This document shows positions 1-14,000 of a DNA stretch of 64,000 nucleotides, one piece after another. Origin of the DNA: Crossaster papposus (lineage: Eukaryota > Echinodermata > Asteroidea > Velatida > Solasteridae); contig JBAIAA010000599.1 of the NCBI GenBank assembly GCA_037893245.1, forward strand, positions 1,612,001 to 1,676,000, read 5' to 3'. Below the pieces are notes generated by a model. The model was not told where the DNA came from, ran no database searches, and saw only the letters and a list, made by a program, of their open reading frames with translations. The translations under genes and the position numbers were made by a program. Within the stretch, counting starts at the first letter, position 1, and each line of letters starts with the position of its first letter.

Positions 1-1930
1 GACGTGGCCAAAATTCATGGCAAGTTATAGAAATAAAAGATTTATTAAGAGTATTCTTCATTAAAGTGTAACGTACGTTATTCCTCCATGGTCGCACGGA
101 CTACTAAATATACAGGTATTTAGCGCAGCATACCGGGGCACACTAGTGGGACTACGTTAACGTCTAGTCAGAGTACTACAGTTTGCAAAGTTGTTTTTAG
201 TGCTACTGAGTGCTAGGCTTCCGATTGAACTAGTGGAAAAAAGGCATGTGCTAAACGACATTTTTATAGATATGAAGACATGACACTGGTTTAGAAAGAC
301 TGATGAGAAATTGTTTTCAAAAGATTTTCAAACAATTAAAATTCCCCTTTCTAGATAAGATCGATAATTTTGTTTGAGTACACTTTTGTTGATCCTGGCC
401 ATCACAGATTGCTTTATATGTTTTGTTTGTCTTCATCCTTTATCCCACTCCCTCTTATAGTCTTAACCGTAAAGGTATACTGTTCCCTATGTTTTGTTTG
501 CTTGTTCTATTGGCCGAATAAAGAATAAGATTATTCTAACCGACAAAACCTGTAATCAATGCAGTTTTCCCGAAATGTAACAAAACTAGTATTCGGCCTT
601 GTCTAAAACCAAGCGTGAAACCATGTCTGCACCCGTACCCCACCCCGCTTTCAGAGAAGGCAATGTGTGCCCTGCAAATTGGACTCTAGTTAGTTGCAAC
701 AAGTCACTGTTTTTTGTGACTCAAAGCATTAGGTCAAAAAGTCGAGTCGAGTCAAGTTAGTGTGTAGTCGAGTCTAGTCAAGTTAGTGTGTAGTCGAGTC
801 AAGTCATTAATAGTGACTCAAACCGAGTACCATCGGGTCTCGAGTCGTCAAATTGTGACTCAAGATCTATGGTAGTTGAGAATGGACAGAAAAGAGGGTG
901 ATAGTTGAGGTTATTAGGAAACTGACTCCAAATTCTACAATCCTGATATTCTTTAAAGGTTGGATGCCTCTTTCAAGTTAGTTGTGTTTGATAAGGCATT
1001 TTTTAAATTAACTGTAATATTATTTAAAAAGTACACATCCAGCACAACAATGAAGGTATTAATCAACCAAATTGTTACATTTATTTATCTGGTATATCAG
1101 CATTATAATAATTACATTATAATTACAACACTTTTTCCCACACCCAAGAATAATAAATTACAATATGACAGATTGCAGAATATGCTTGCACCATAGTTCT
1201 TCCAAGGCTTTGAATCCGATAAGACTAAGAGGTAACACATGAAACTTTCATAACTTGTACGTACTTCACATGTCTCATTACAAGAAAAATATTACAATTT
1301 TTACACACCCTTTTAATTACATTCAGATGGCCCATTGAGAACAATCTTTGGGTGAAATGGCAATTATATAGATATATTATTACACAATAAAATCTTTTTG
1401 TTAAGATAATTTTATTAAGATAATTTAATAATTTAATAATAATATTAATATTTTTGTATAATAAGCACCAGATTATTAGTGTATATGAAATGAGGCATTT
1501 GTGACCTAATGTATGAGGCGTAAATTCTGTTATGGGCAAACAAATAAGAACATGTCAAGGGGGAAAATAAAATTATAGTGCTTTGCAGAAAAATGTACCT
1601 ATTTTTATGTTCATGTTTTTCTGGAAAAATAATTCTAAAACATGTTTCCTTTATGGTATTGAGCAACCTGTGAGCTTTTAAAATTCTACACTTTTAATAA
1701 AAGTGTATCAGTGGTATACAGGGAGTGTGATCTTTGAGTAAACCTAAAACCATACCTCAGACTTTCCGTGTTTTTAAATGTTTCTTCACAAGGTTACAAT
1801 GCATTTACAAAATTTGCCTAAAAAGCCACTTTTGTTTTTGTTTTTTAGTAGGCCAAAAAAGCACCCCCCAAAGGAGATACAAAATAAATGTGATCAACAC
1901 CAATATAGTGAGTTTGTTTTGTTCAGCTCT
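1..1930. other. Intergenic DNA without a recognisable gene
   Basis: AT-rich sequence with only short chance open frames on both strands, none with a recognisable domain or splice context. It contains the degenerate GTCGAGTC-type repeat near 720-870. Near 79-91 it contains the motif ATTCCTCCATGGT, which recurs in a hairpin at about 25,550. Confidence 0.6.
715..868. repeat. Degenerate GTCGAGTC/GACTCAA-type simple repeat
   Basis: Imperfect tandem units of about 10-12 bases built on gtcgagtca and tagtgtgtagtcgag, ending in the mirror form gactcaag. A second degenerate copy of the same family lies near 44,615-44,745. No coding potential is seen. Confidence 0.6.
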
Positions 1931-1965
1931 GCTGTAATTGTCCTTATTGTGGAATATTTATTATT

Positions 1966-3898
1966 TTGTACAACTTAAGAACAGACTATGTTATACATTT
2001 CACAGGCTATGCTGAAGATGTTGTACCGAGATATAGCTTAGATGATTTTCGTTATCATTATCGCTTGTCACGAGGAGCCTTCGAAGCTGTACAACAACAG
2101 GTTTTGCCTCATTTAGTGACAGACTACAGAGGAGGAGAAGAGCAAATACACCCCCCAAAACAACTCCTTGTCTTCTGTTGGTATAAGCAACCAGGAGAGT
2201 ATGCGGAAAGTTGCACAGATGTTTGGCCTCAAAAAACGTCTTCTCTTTACGAATACATGCACCCGCAAACCCCTATTTTGACTTCTGCCCACTTCAGTCT
2301 CATTTTGCCCACATGCTGAAGTTGCTGCATGTAGTGAGTTACAATGTATTGTTGCTACACGGTGAACACACTTCAAATAATTAAATAATGTGATACAATA
2401 CAAATTTACATGTACATGTACAACATGTACCTAGTACCTTCACACACATGTAGTCTGGATTTACATAATGACCGAGGATTGTTCCTGTACTGTAACCTAA
2501 CCAAAGTGCCTTATCGTACACTTTAACAACAGAGGACTAAATTCAACAAAAGACGATCCCCTGATATTGTGTAGTGCATGTACACACATGCAAACGTACA
2601 CACATGCACACCAATACGTCTACACATGTATGTTTAAACACCTTCCATCTTGGACTCTCCATTGTCCTCCCATTATCCCTCTTGTTTTTAACTTTTTAGG
2701 AAGACCTCCATAGGATTTGTACACGATTTGGTATCATGGACCTTCTTTCAATCGTGGACCCATTGTTTGCCCCGATATTCCTTTGTCTGACGTCCACGAT
2801 TGCCGGTGTTTACACACTCACCCGTTTTTAATTTAGAGTCAATTTAGAGGAATTGGAATTTTACAGACTGAAAATAATCGTTATCAATTGCATACCAGAT
2901 AATTAAGTGGCCTGATGCTGAAAGCCAGCAGCAGATGAGTGACGAGACGGAGGCAGCTTTGTGGCATTCCTGGTGTTGTAGGGTTTATAGATGGAACCCA
3001 CATAAGACTCCCATTCTGTCCTGGAGGGGATAATGACTACATAAACTGCAAAGGATTCCCATCAGTGGTACTTCAAGTAAGTTCATGTAAACTTGTGCTG
3101 CAATCATGTACATGTACACGTAGACGTACTATTAAACTTTTTTCTTATTTTGTAAACAGCGAGAAAACAAATCAAATTACACACCTAAAACTTGCTAACA
3201 CTACACAGGTACGTACGTGTAAGGGTTTACATGTACATTGTACATGTATACAGAAGACCGCAAATTCTGTACATGTAACAAAAGTTAGAAATCAAACCGT
3301 GCCAATTTCATGGTAACCTAACCAACTGTATTACAACATTTTTGAAAAATAAGTACCCCGTTTAAAAATTATCTACATTTACTCAGATAGTAGTTGACAA
3401 TCGAATGCTGATTCTACAAAGCCATGCTGGCTGGCCAGGCTGTACGCACGACTCGCGTGTATTGAGAAACAGCTCACTACCTAATGAGGCTGCAAGAATG
3501 TTCCCTCCAGGCACATTTCTTTTTGGAGATAGTGCCTACCCAGTAAAAACCTGGCTGATGACACCATTTAAAGATAATGGCCATCTCACTGCACAACAAT
3601 GCAGCTTCAACCGGAAAGTTTCATCTGTAAGGCAGGTGGTTGAAAGAGCTATAGGCCACCTGAAAGGGTGATTCCGCAGGCTACGCTGCATTCACCTATA
3701 TGACGTGGAACTTGGAAGCCATCGTCAGAATGGTCCATTGTGGATGTATTCTTCACAATATCTGCATACTGAGTGGCGATGAGTTAAATGACTTCATCGA
3801 AGCAGATCCAGATATAAATCCCAACAACTGCCAGCACATTCATGGGAATGCCGATGCTGGACTGGAATTCAGAAACCAACTAATTGCACAACTCCCCT
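1966..3898 (+). pseudogene. PIF/Harbinger-type DDE transposase, decayed
   Basis: Harbinger transposases cut and paste DNA with an IS5-like DDE domain. An N-terminal segment from 1966 reads in one frame to about 2205, then shifts frame at the conserved helix-turn-helix part (about 2200-2260). The catalytic core follows. FIDGTH carries the first Asp (about 2975-2995) and GDSAYP the second Asp (about 3528-3545). The third residue is the Glu in VVERAIGHLKG just before 3669. A 310-base intron (GT at 3077, AG at 3385-3386, phase 0) separates the first Asp exon from the rest, and the reading resumes with IVVDNR. Lesions seen are frame changes near 2205, 2940 and 3700 and an in-frame TGA at 3669. The C-terminal part ends at 3898. 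No terminal inverted repeats were identified. The Myb/SANT-like gene at 6070-6536 on the other strand could be the partner protein that Harbinger elements encode. Confidence 0.82.
3077..3386 (+). other. Probable intron inside the Harbinger transposase
   Basis: The donor is gtaagt at 3077 and the acceptor is actcag ending at 3386. Removing it joins the VVLQ end to IVVDNR in phase 0, as in the conserved Harbinger core. The interior is rich in ACATGT and ACGTAC palindromes. Confidence 0.65.
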
Positions 3899-4129
3899 AA
3901 AATCTTGGCAAATAGATCTCTCTCACAGACAGCCATCTTCGTAGAACTGCAATTAAGCACGCATTGCCGAGTGTGAGGGTTCCCCCAGAAATCTGAAAAC
4001 CAAATTACATGAATTTTTCTAGACTTTATTAAAGCCAACTTAAAGTAATTCCGACTTCAGACAAGTCTAATAACATCCCGACAGATGTTAACCAGTTCGC
4101 GCCGGAGGATGTATTTATACACGCAATGT

Positions 4130-4300
4130 TTTCCCTAGATTCAAAACGGATGACCCATAAACACGTCACTAGCAAGGTCGGAAATGCATGGGTATGCTTC
4201 CCGGTACCATCGGCCTGAACCCGCGTCAGATCGAGTTTCGTTACAAATAATTCCGCGCCTCGGCTCGGTTATGTTAAAATAATCCCAGCGCAATACTTTT
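4130..4300. repeat. Dispersed repeat, copy 1
   Basis: Begins near ttccctagattcaaaacgga and shares ordered blocks with 43,088-43,260: attcaaaacg, gataaaca-like, ctagcaagg, ggaaat, agtttcgtta, ggctcggt and aataatcc. The first block alone also occurs at 30,037-30,068. It is probably an old non-autonomous element. No ORF is convincing here. Confidence 0.55.
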
Positions 4301-4499
4301 GTTGGTGAAAAAATGGAATTGATTCGAAGTGAAATCGCGATTCCTGGACGAAATTTAAATCGATTCCAAAAATGCTGAAGTTGCCCACCACTACCACACG
4401 TGCGCATCACCAACAGTTTGCAGATTTTCAATGTGCAGCACTGCATTTCCGGTATTGTGCATAAGTTAGAACAGTGTAACACGCGGAAATTGATGTGGG

Positions 4500-4630
4500 C
4501 CGTGCAATCCGCTTTGTAAGTGACTATGTCATAATAGCGCACACACCACTGATTACTAGCGCTCATCGGCTAAACCATTGTTGCAATCCACTCGTGTGAA
4601 TGACGTAGTCACTTACGAACCGGATTATAC
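4500..4630. repeat. Imperfect hairpin, about 26-bp arms
   Basis: The arm at about 4508-4533 (gtaagtgactatgtcat core) is the inverse of the arm at about 4599-4624 (atgacgtagtcacttac core). The loop is about 65 bases. It may be the internal foldback of the dispersed repeat just upstream. Confidence 0.5.
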
Positions 4631-5174
4631 GGTAGTATCATATCACACTGGTTGTTTCCATGGATCGACCAATCAGGATCAAGGATTCAAGTTTGCTTAA
4701 AGATCAAGCAAGTTGATGCTCAACATTTTCGATGCACTTGGCTGATCTGTAGAGAATGATGTCATTTGAGAGAGACCTATTAGTCTGGTAACAACACCTG
4801 AAAATACCTTACACTGACTGTACTATTTTTCAACAATCTTTTCTCCAATCAGATTAGGTGTCAGGTTCGAGTCAGAATTTGAAAATGAAATATTGTAATT
4901 TGTTGCAAACCCAAAACCTCCAACTATTTAAACAGCTCTAAAATTCAAAACATTAAAAAATGTCATTAACCAATAACTCCGCCTTTTTGAAATAAATTAA
5001 GTAGACTCAATACTATAAAGTGGAACGCCGCTATACCGATCGCTACTATATCGAACATTCGGCTATACCAAACACCGTCCTTGGCTCCCCGTTTTTTGTG
5101 TATACATGTAATACCGAACACCGTGTGGGTACCAAACAAAATCTGTGGATCTTATCAACTGTGGTAATCACAAC

Positions 5175-5325
5175 CCAAACTTTTGCTGGTGGATTATGAT
5201 GGACTCAGGATCTCTCCAGAATGCATACTGGTGGAGTCTGATGGACTCGAGACACCAGCAGTTTTTGCAAACCAAAATTGGTGGACTGTGGTGGATTCAG
5301 GATACTTTCTAGTAAAAGCCGTGAG
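5175..5325. repeat. Dispersed repeat related to the unit at 59.5 kb
   Basis: Shares the ordered blocks tttgctggtgga, attcaggat, ctctccagaatgcatactgg-like and ctttctagtaaaag with the unit that is tandemly duplicated at 59,481-59,834. No coding potential. Confidence 0.5.
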
Positions 5326-5335
5326 GGAGTTAGGG

Positions 5336-5886
5336 TTAATAACGCTGAATTCGTAACAACTGCAAAAACTTCATAAATGTTTATGTTTGCTCATTAATCG
5401 TGACCCTAAAATTAAAAGCAATATGCACCATTCCCCCCGCCCACAAAATATGACGTCACGGTAAGAATATAGCGTGGCTATACCAGGCTAAGCCTAGCCT
5501 TGGATACAAGGCTGCGCTGTATCCGCTACGTGGGATCATCGTTTGTCGTACATAGTCTGCAATGCATATTATACGTACTAATCTAGCTCTCATGCTTGTG
5601 TGCGCACAATGGTTTACGCGTGTTTGATGAGTACGTATAATATGCATTGCAGACTATGTACACGTGTGGTGTTATGGCAAACGATGATCCCACGTAGCGG
5701 ATACAGCGCAGCCTTGTATTAAAGGCTAGGCTTAGCCTGGTATAGCCACGCTATATTCTCACCGTGACGTCATCTTTCGTGGGCGGGGCACGGCGCATAT
5801 TGCTTTTCATTTTAGGGTCACGATTAATGAACAAACATAAACAAATATGAAGTTTTTGCAGTTGTTAAGTATTCAGCGTTATTAAA
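5336..5886. mobile_element. Long-armed palindromic MITE flanked by TTAA
   Basis: A near-complete palindrome of about 550 bp. The left arm (about 5336-5585) and right arm (about 5635-5886) are inverted copies. Both contain cgtgaccctaaaat, tgacgtcacggt-like, ctataccaggctaagcc, cgctacgtgggatcatcg and tctgcaatgcatattatacg. The central loop is only about 50 bp. The outer ends read TTAATAACGCTGAAT and its inverse, so TTAA could be a target duplication (piggyBac/Kolobok type) or the palindromic end of the arm. The small ORF at 5456-5647 is an artefact of the arm. Confidence 0.85.
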
Positions 5887-6069
5887 GCGTATATTTCACC
5901 ATATTAAAAGTTTTTAATTTCAGGTACCCTTTAAAAAAATGTGATGCACTGGAAACAAATGAAAACTATTTTCAAAGAAACACCAGCTTGACAATTGTTC
6001 TTTGTTTTGAGTGTACTTAATTTATTCAAACCAGTTTTTTTCAGAGGCGACAACAGGGTTTAAAGTAGT

Positions 6070-7546
<1,477 letters not shown>

Positions 7547-7738
7547 TAAGTAGGATAACTCATACTCGTATTTCCCATCTTGGTCTAAGAACTAAGAACA
7601 ACAATAAGATTAACGTTTATACCACCGTTTTTTTCACCTACATTTTCTGTTCAGCACCAACACCATCACCACCACCGTCACCGCTGCCGACTCCCGCCAT
7701 ATTTTCCACGTCACTGGTTCTCTCTGTGTTTTGATATG

Positions 7739-9281
7739 GAAAGAGCCTACTGTCAACCAGCGGCAACCGTGCCCAGGGGTCTGGTTCCAAATAGTCGACT
7801 AGATAGTCCAACCATTCTGCGTTCGAGCGATGTTAGTCGAACTATGGTTAACTATAGTTCGCGCCCGAACTTGCTCCATGGTTTCACCAGCGGAAGCGCC
7901 GCCTACCAGCCTGGGTCGGGCTGGGTCATCGGTACTTGACGGTAACGGCGCCGTCCATGACAACTTTCGGCCACCACTTCCGCGTGATGCTGGTCTCGAC
8001 GTTCCGGTTCCGGTTTTTTTTTCGGCACACACGTCGGCGGCTAACAATAACATCAACGTTAATCCGGCAGCGGGGACCCATCATTCGTGTAGCGGTACGG
8101 CGTCGCGGGTGCCAGTTTTCGGACAGTCTCTGTCTGCGTCGTCAATCCCCTCATCAGGTGGTGGTTCTGTGTACGCGGCATCGCCGAATGCGGGGCATGT
8201 GCAGCATAACATTAACTGTAGTTTCGGGCCTAGGCCTACTACCAGCTGTACTACTGTCACCGATGCCGCTGCCGCATCTTCAGCATGTACAGGCATGATC
8301 CAGGCCACGTCCGCAGCCGCTCCATTTGCAGCCGCAGGAGCGCCGCCGCATCATGGTTCCGTATCCAGTCACCATGGGCTGTTAGGGGTTGTTGGTGATT
8401 TGATGAGTCAGTTATGTGACTGTCAGATGCATAACCGTAATGTTACTAGACCTGGTCCTCTATGTAATGTTAGCCCGGGCCAATAGACCTATAGGTCGAG
8501 ATATGTCGTGCCAGCCTCTAACTCTAGACCACCCGGAGCTAGAGGCTTCAATTCAGACTCCCGCTTTCATGTTCCTCAGACAGTCAAAGAAAAAAATTGG
8601 CAAGGGGGATTTGTAGATTTTTCTTTGCTTTCAAATGATGCAGATAGCGCAGTGTTGGCAAAGTCGGCTGACACTAAGACAGATCTAACCTTGGCAGTAG
8701 AGGGGGGACACCTTGTCGTTAAAAAACCTGGTCCTCACCAAAAGAAGATAGAATATTTTGACATATGGCGCTGAAATAATTCGCACTGCCTTCTTGCAGT
8801 TCCCGGGCCTGTGGTGGCGTACTTATGACGAGCAGTTCCGCCTCAAACAAGAGGCAAATTCTTCACGATCATGGGAAAAAAATTGATTTTGAGTTGCGGC
8901 TGTGGGCGTACTTCCCCTGTAGTCCGGGGCGCGCTGAATCACCCTGCGACGGGGGCTCGTTCCACACCATCTCGGCCTGGTTACTGTTTTGCTTTTAATT
9001 CTCATTCCGGCTGTCAATTTTCGGACTGTAGATTTGCCCATACTTGTTCTAGGTGTATGCGCCCGGGCCATGGTGCTACCCGTTGTCGGGTGGGGGGTCA
9101 GTTCGGGCGTGGGGTCAATGCTGGTGGCGCTGCGGGTGCGCAGCCGCGCACACCGCGGGCGCGTAACGGTAGGAATGCCTTTGTTTCTGCAAATTTCAAA
9201 GAAGCACCAACAATAACCAAACCCAAGTCAGCCCCTGCTACGCCAGCCAACGATTATTTTCGTCCTCCCCACGCCAATTAA
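7739..9281 (+). pseudogene. DIRS/Ngaro-type Gag, frame-broken
   Basis: Three partial frames run in series. 7830-8486 is a low-complexity Ala/Ser/Pro-rich N-terminal part. 8508-8774 has WQGGFVDFSLL, a block typical of DIRS-like Gag. 8825-9281 reads YDEQFRLKQEA, then shifts frame near 8878 and resumes with IDFELRLWAYF. The 3' part ends in a CCCH-like finger plus knuckle: CFAFNSHSGCQF, CRFAHTCSRC, then GHGATRC (about 8985-9085). Several stops and frame changes show decay. It lies just upstream of the RT of the same element. The Gag packages the element RNA. Confidence 0.7.
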
Positions 9282-9284
9282 AAT

Positions 9285-10279
9285 TGCAGCTCTGAAAAAG
9301 CGACTTTTACATTATCCTCTCGTTAATGAGGCCCAGCTGTTACTAAAAGGGTTTACAAAAGGTTTTTCTATAGGCTACGATGGCCCTCGTGGTCCACGTG
9401 ACTCACATTGTCTGTCCTCGGCAATAGAGCGCTCTCAAGTGGTGCGTGCAAAACTGTCCTCGGAAATTTCACAGGGCAGGATAGCGGGGCCTTTCTCACT
9501 CCGACATTTCTGTAACTTACAATGTTCACCAATTGGTTTAGTTCCAAAGCGGGAGCCCAATTCATTCCGCCTCATCCATCATCTTTCGTTCCCACTAGGT
9601 CACTCGATCAATGATTTCATTAATAAGGACCTCTGTACGGTTCATTACGCCTCGTTTGACAAAGCAGTGTCGTTGGCTGTACGGGCTGGCAAAGACGCAT
9701 GGCTGGCTAAGGCAGATATTAAGTCAGCTTTCTGTTTGCTTTCAGTATCCCCACTGGACTATGAGCTGTTGGGGTTTACTTTTGAAGGTTCGTTTTACTT
9801 TTATAGGTGTCTGCCCATGGGTTGTAGCATTGCCTGTTCTTTGTTTGAAAAGTTTAGTAGTTTCAAGTTAAATCTGCAGCCCATTCTGTATTTGTAACGC
9901 ATTATCTAGATGATTTTTTGTTTGTTGGTACTACCTATGTGCAGTGTGCACAGCTGCTAGCTAGTTTCAAATCCATCTGTGCTGATTTAGGGGTCCCCTT
10001 GGCAGAAGAGAAAACAGTTGGTCCCGTGCAAGTAATCACATTTTTAGGCTTGGAAATTAACACTATAGATAGCACGGTGCGGGTCCCGCCCGATAAGATT
10101 TTGGCTACATCGGTTCTTATCGAGCAAGTACTGCAAAAGCACAGGCTTAGTCTCCGTTGCATTCAATCTCTTGTTGGGTCGCTCAACTTCCTGTGCCGGG
10201 CCATCCCACCTGGACGGGCCTTTTTGCGTCGCTTGATTACGCTTTCGCAAGGTCTGTCCCGTCCCCATAACATGGTGCG
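9285..10279 (+). pseudogene. DIRS/Ngaro-type reverse transcriptase and start of RNase H
   Basis: RT of a tyrosine-recombinase retrotransposon. 9439-9870 carries SPIGLVPKRE, RLIHHLSFPLG, KADIKSAFCLLSV and LPMGCSIACSLFEKF. A frame change near 9860-9895 precedes the catalytic YLDDF (about 9906-9920), which is read in the frame of the next segment with EEKTVGPVQVITFLG. RNase-H-linked LVGSLNFLCRAIPPGRAFLRR follows (about 10,170-10,230). Reading stops at 10,279, where a BEL LTR begins. The element continues after 19,212, so this gene is both frameshifted and split by an insertion. Confidence 0.82.
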
Positions 10280-11069
10280 TGTTTTGGGTTGGATTATTCA
10301 TCAGTGTTCAACAGAGGGCGCTATTCACATTTTTAATGGGATCGCGAAAAACGTGTTCGCTACACCGTTACTTCAGGTTTTGCAGAATAAATCACTAAGT
10401 TTGTCTAGATTTGTAGGACCCTGGATCCCTAACCAGCGGTAAGGGGATTTCTTAGATTTCGTAGTTTACTATATGATCGGTTATAAACAGTTTTTAGCGT
10501 AATTTGGGAGGTAAAATAGGCATCGTTTTGGCACGGATTGCGTTTACTTTTAGTGCCGTTTCTGGAATGTTGTGTAGTGTATAAGTTATAGTGACATTTC
10601 TGTAGAACTCTGGCATAAATTCTGCCTATAATGGGGCTTAACTCCTTTGCACATGATCAGATAGTTTACTCTTATTGTTCTAAATCATAGACCGAATATT
10701 TGTTGTGAAATTTGTTGTGATATTTGTTGTGATTTTTTGATAGATTTGTTGATTGTTAAATTGTATGAGGCTCAGTTCATTGCAGTTGTAGGCAACAGCG
10801 CCCTCTTGGGGTGGGACTGTATACGTCCATACTTTCTGGAGCTTTCTTATAGTGTTGGGTAGTTTATAACATATATTGTTTACATGTTTTCCGTATTTTT
10901 AATCATAGTTGACGTGGCAACAGGCAGCTGCAGTGGCATTAAAGGGCAGTTGTATGCCGGTACTAGAGAGAGTGAAAGAAATCAAGTGTTTTACTCATAC
11001 CGACGTTACAGTCAACGCTGAGGACAAACCCAGAGTCAGTTGCTAAGAGACAATACTCAAGATCAACAG
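10280..11069 (+). repeat. BEL element LTR1
   Basis: Matches 17,229 onward with about ten substitutions or 1-bp indels and one 12-bp length difference (an extra ttgttgtgatat-type unit in LTR1 near 10,710-10,735). The exact 3' edge is uncertain, because both full copies continue into the same internal sequence. Candidate ends lie between 11,009 and 11,069. Gag starts at 11,090. Confidence 0.75.
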
Positions 11070-11089
11070 TGGTGAATTAGAGCAAAATA

Positions 11090-14000
11090 ATGGAGGCCCT
11101 TGATGGTATGGAAACCAAGGCCACAGCTATGGCCACACGGGCGAAGGTAAAGTTAGTGATGGAGAGTCGGCAAGACAGTGCCCAGGCTCTTATCAGAATG
11201 AAGGACAGCATCAAACCGTTGCTGTTAGTACTTCCACCAGATGTGGACAAAGTTAGAGCTGAGCATTCAAGATGGCTTCAGCAATATGAAACATTTTTGA
11301 TTCACCACGGTGAATATTCAGCACTGGTTACAGAAGAGCAGCTGCCTACAGTGCAGGCAGAGTTACAGCTTGAACTCGGCAGCTTTCAGGACTTTAAGGC
11401 CACATTGGATGAGTGGCTAGTGTACCACACCAGCATACTCGATAGAGACAGCGGGAGGTCACATACTTCTCGTTTCGCTGGGAGCCGTATTTCCAGTTCC
11501 TTATCAGTAGCCAGAGCAATGGAGCATCAGAAGACTGCGGAGCTATTGGCCCGAACCAGAGCACTCCAAGAGAAAGGGAAGTTGGAGGAGGAGAGGCTTC
11601 AGTTTGAATCAAGGAAGAAGGAAGAACAGCTGAGACTCAGGCAGAAAGAAGAACTGGAGCTCAGGACCGAATTGCAGGTTTCAAGTGCAAAAGCTGCAAT
11701 CCTAGATGAACTGGAGCAGAGTGATATTCGAGACGAGCTAAACTTGAGTGCCTTACCCCTGCTCACTTCTAGAACACCCTCACCATTGGGTCTAGCTTTC
11801 AATCCTGCCGCACCAGAGTACACCCCCCAAGCATCGCAAGTCACATCACCGTTCACCATGTCAGCTCAACCCCAGGTGAGATATCTCCCCCAAACACCAG
11901 TTTCAGACACCAACCATCTTGCAGGTGAACTCACAAGTACCGTGACGAAGCCCTCCCAAAAGGCCCTTACTCAAGACACTAAAGAGCCTAACATTGAAGT
12001 AGTAGCAGAGGAAACTAGCCCCGCAAACGACTCAGTACAGCAAACTCAGCAGGAACAGACAGAAAGCCTGAAGCAGGAAGATCAAACTGGCCGCTCAAGT
12101 GACATTCAGGAGGGCAGCGAGAGTCCGAACCCCACTGCAGCGTCATCCATTACCGCAGTGCACCACATAGTGAAGGAGATCAGGAAGCCTAGCTCTGACT
12201 TGGTTAAGTTCAAGGGAGACCCCTTGAAGTACAAGAGAGTTATCCGCCAGTTTAAGGCTAGAGTCGTTGCTAACACAGTGGATGATGACGAACGGATGAA
12301 CTACTTAGAGCAGTTCACCGAGGAAGAACCGCACCATATCGTGAACGCATATAGCTGTCTTTCTGCGGATGTAGGCTACCCGGCTGCACTTAAAGAATTG
12401 AAGAAGCGGTATGGCGATGTGGATCTCCTGGCCAATGCTTACGTTCAGCGGGCCCTTGGATGGCCGGCGATCAGACCGGATAACCCATCTAGACTTGACG
12501 CATTCTCAATATTCCTTGTTGAGTGTAAAAATGCTGTACACTCCACGAATGCGGCAAGGGTTCTGGAGTATTCTGAGAACATTAAGCGACTGGTCTCCAA
12601 ACTCCCCTTCTATCTGCATGACAGATGGCGAAATATTGTCCTGAATAAGGACAACAGCGAGCCAGTGACCTTCACACATCTGGTAGACTTCGTCCAAAGA
12701 GAGGCTAGGAAGGCAACAGATCCAGTATACGGACGACTTGCATTAGGATACAAACCCAAGGAAGTTAAACCGGTCATTGGAGGAGGACGCCCTCACCAGT
12801 CACCGTTCAGAAAGATTGGGTGCGCTTCCGGAGCAACTGAGTTTGTCGGGACCAGTAGGCAGGAGAAGCACCTCTCTGCTGACTCAGGTACCAGGTACTC
12901 AGCAGCCGATGTAGCGAGCTCAAGGCCATGCAGTTTCTGTCAAGGATCAGGACACATGATGCAGGAGTGCCGAAAGCTCAGAGCCACATCACTGGAGGAC
13001 AAATTGAAATTTCTGAAGTCTAAGGAACTTTGCTTTGGTTGCCTCAGGAGTGGCCATCAGAGTAAACAATGCAGAGCCAGGGCCAAATGCAAGGAGTGCG
13101 GCGCACTGCACCACACAGTACTTCACAAGGAAAGAGAGCAGCAACAGAAGATAAAAGAAGAGTCTCAAAAGCAAGAGACACCAAAGACCACCGACCAGGG
13201 GAACTCATGTTCCACATACATAGCTCCAAGCAAGGATAGGGCAAGTTCCCACATGGGAGTCGGCGCGGGTCTTTGCACTATGGCCATAATACCAGTGAGG
13301 GTCAGGTCCCCAACTACCAATACAACAGTGGAGACCTACGCATTCCTCGACCCGGGCAGCAACGTGACTTTCTGCACCGAGGACCTTGTACAGCAGCTTG
13401 GAGTAACCGGCAAGGCCACTACCATGGACTTACACACCATGAAACAGACGCAGCATTTAACCACCCACCGTATCTCCGGGCTGGAAGTTTGCGGACTGGA
13501 CTCAGGTCCTGCCGTAAAGCTACCCTCGGTCTACACCAAATCCGAGATGCCTGTCACCAGAGACCTCATGCCAACGCAAGAAGATGTTGATGGATTTGAA
13601 CACCTTAGAGGGATAAAGCTTCCAGTTATCCAGGCCGAGGTGGGAATGCTGATAGGCAATAACGTCCCAGCCGCGTATACACAACAAGAGCTGAAGACAG
13701 GGTCAGTACGCGAGCCCTATGGAGCCAGATCAGTCCTTGGATGGATAATATGGGGCATGGTCAGAGGCGGAGAGGAGCCCCGTCATCTTTCCAACCTTCA
13801 ACTAGCCTTAGCAAGAGAAGAAGCAGGACAACTTCAGAGGTTGGAAGACATGATCAGATCGTCCATAGACATGAATTTTCCAGAGCGCCTGGTTGACAAT
13901 AAAAAGGAGCCTTCAGTTGAAGACAAGCAATTTGAGGAAATCGTCGGTAGATCTTTGAAGCTAGTTGATGGTCACTACCAATGCGACCTGCCATTTCGAG

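Noticed and set aside
5456-5647. 63-residue minus-strand ORF
   Set aside because: Lies in one arm of the palindromic MITE and reflects the inverted repeat.
7830-8298. Overlapping Gag-region frame reading RVMLVSTFRFRFFF
   Set aside because: An Arg/Phe-rich shadow of the Ala/Ser/Pro-rich Gag frame; the other frame fits the element better.
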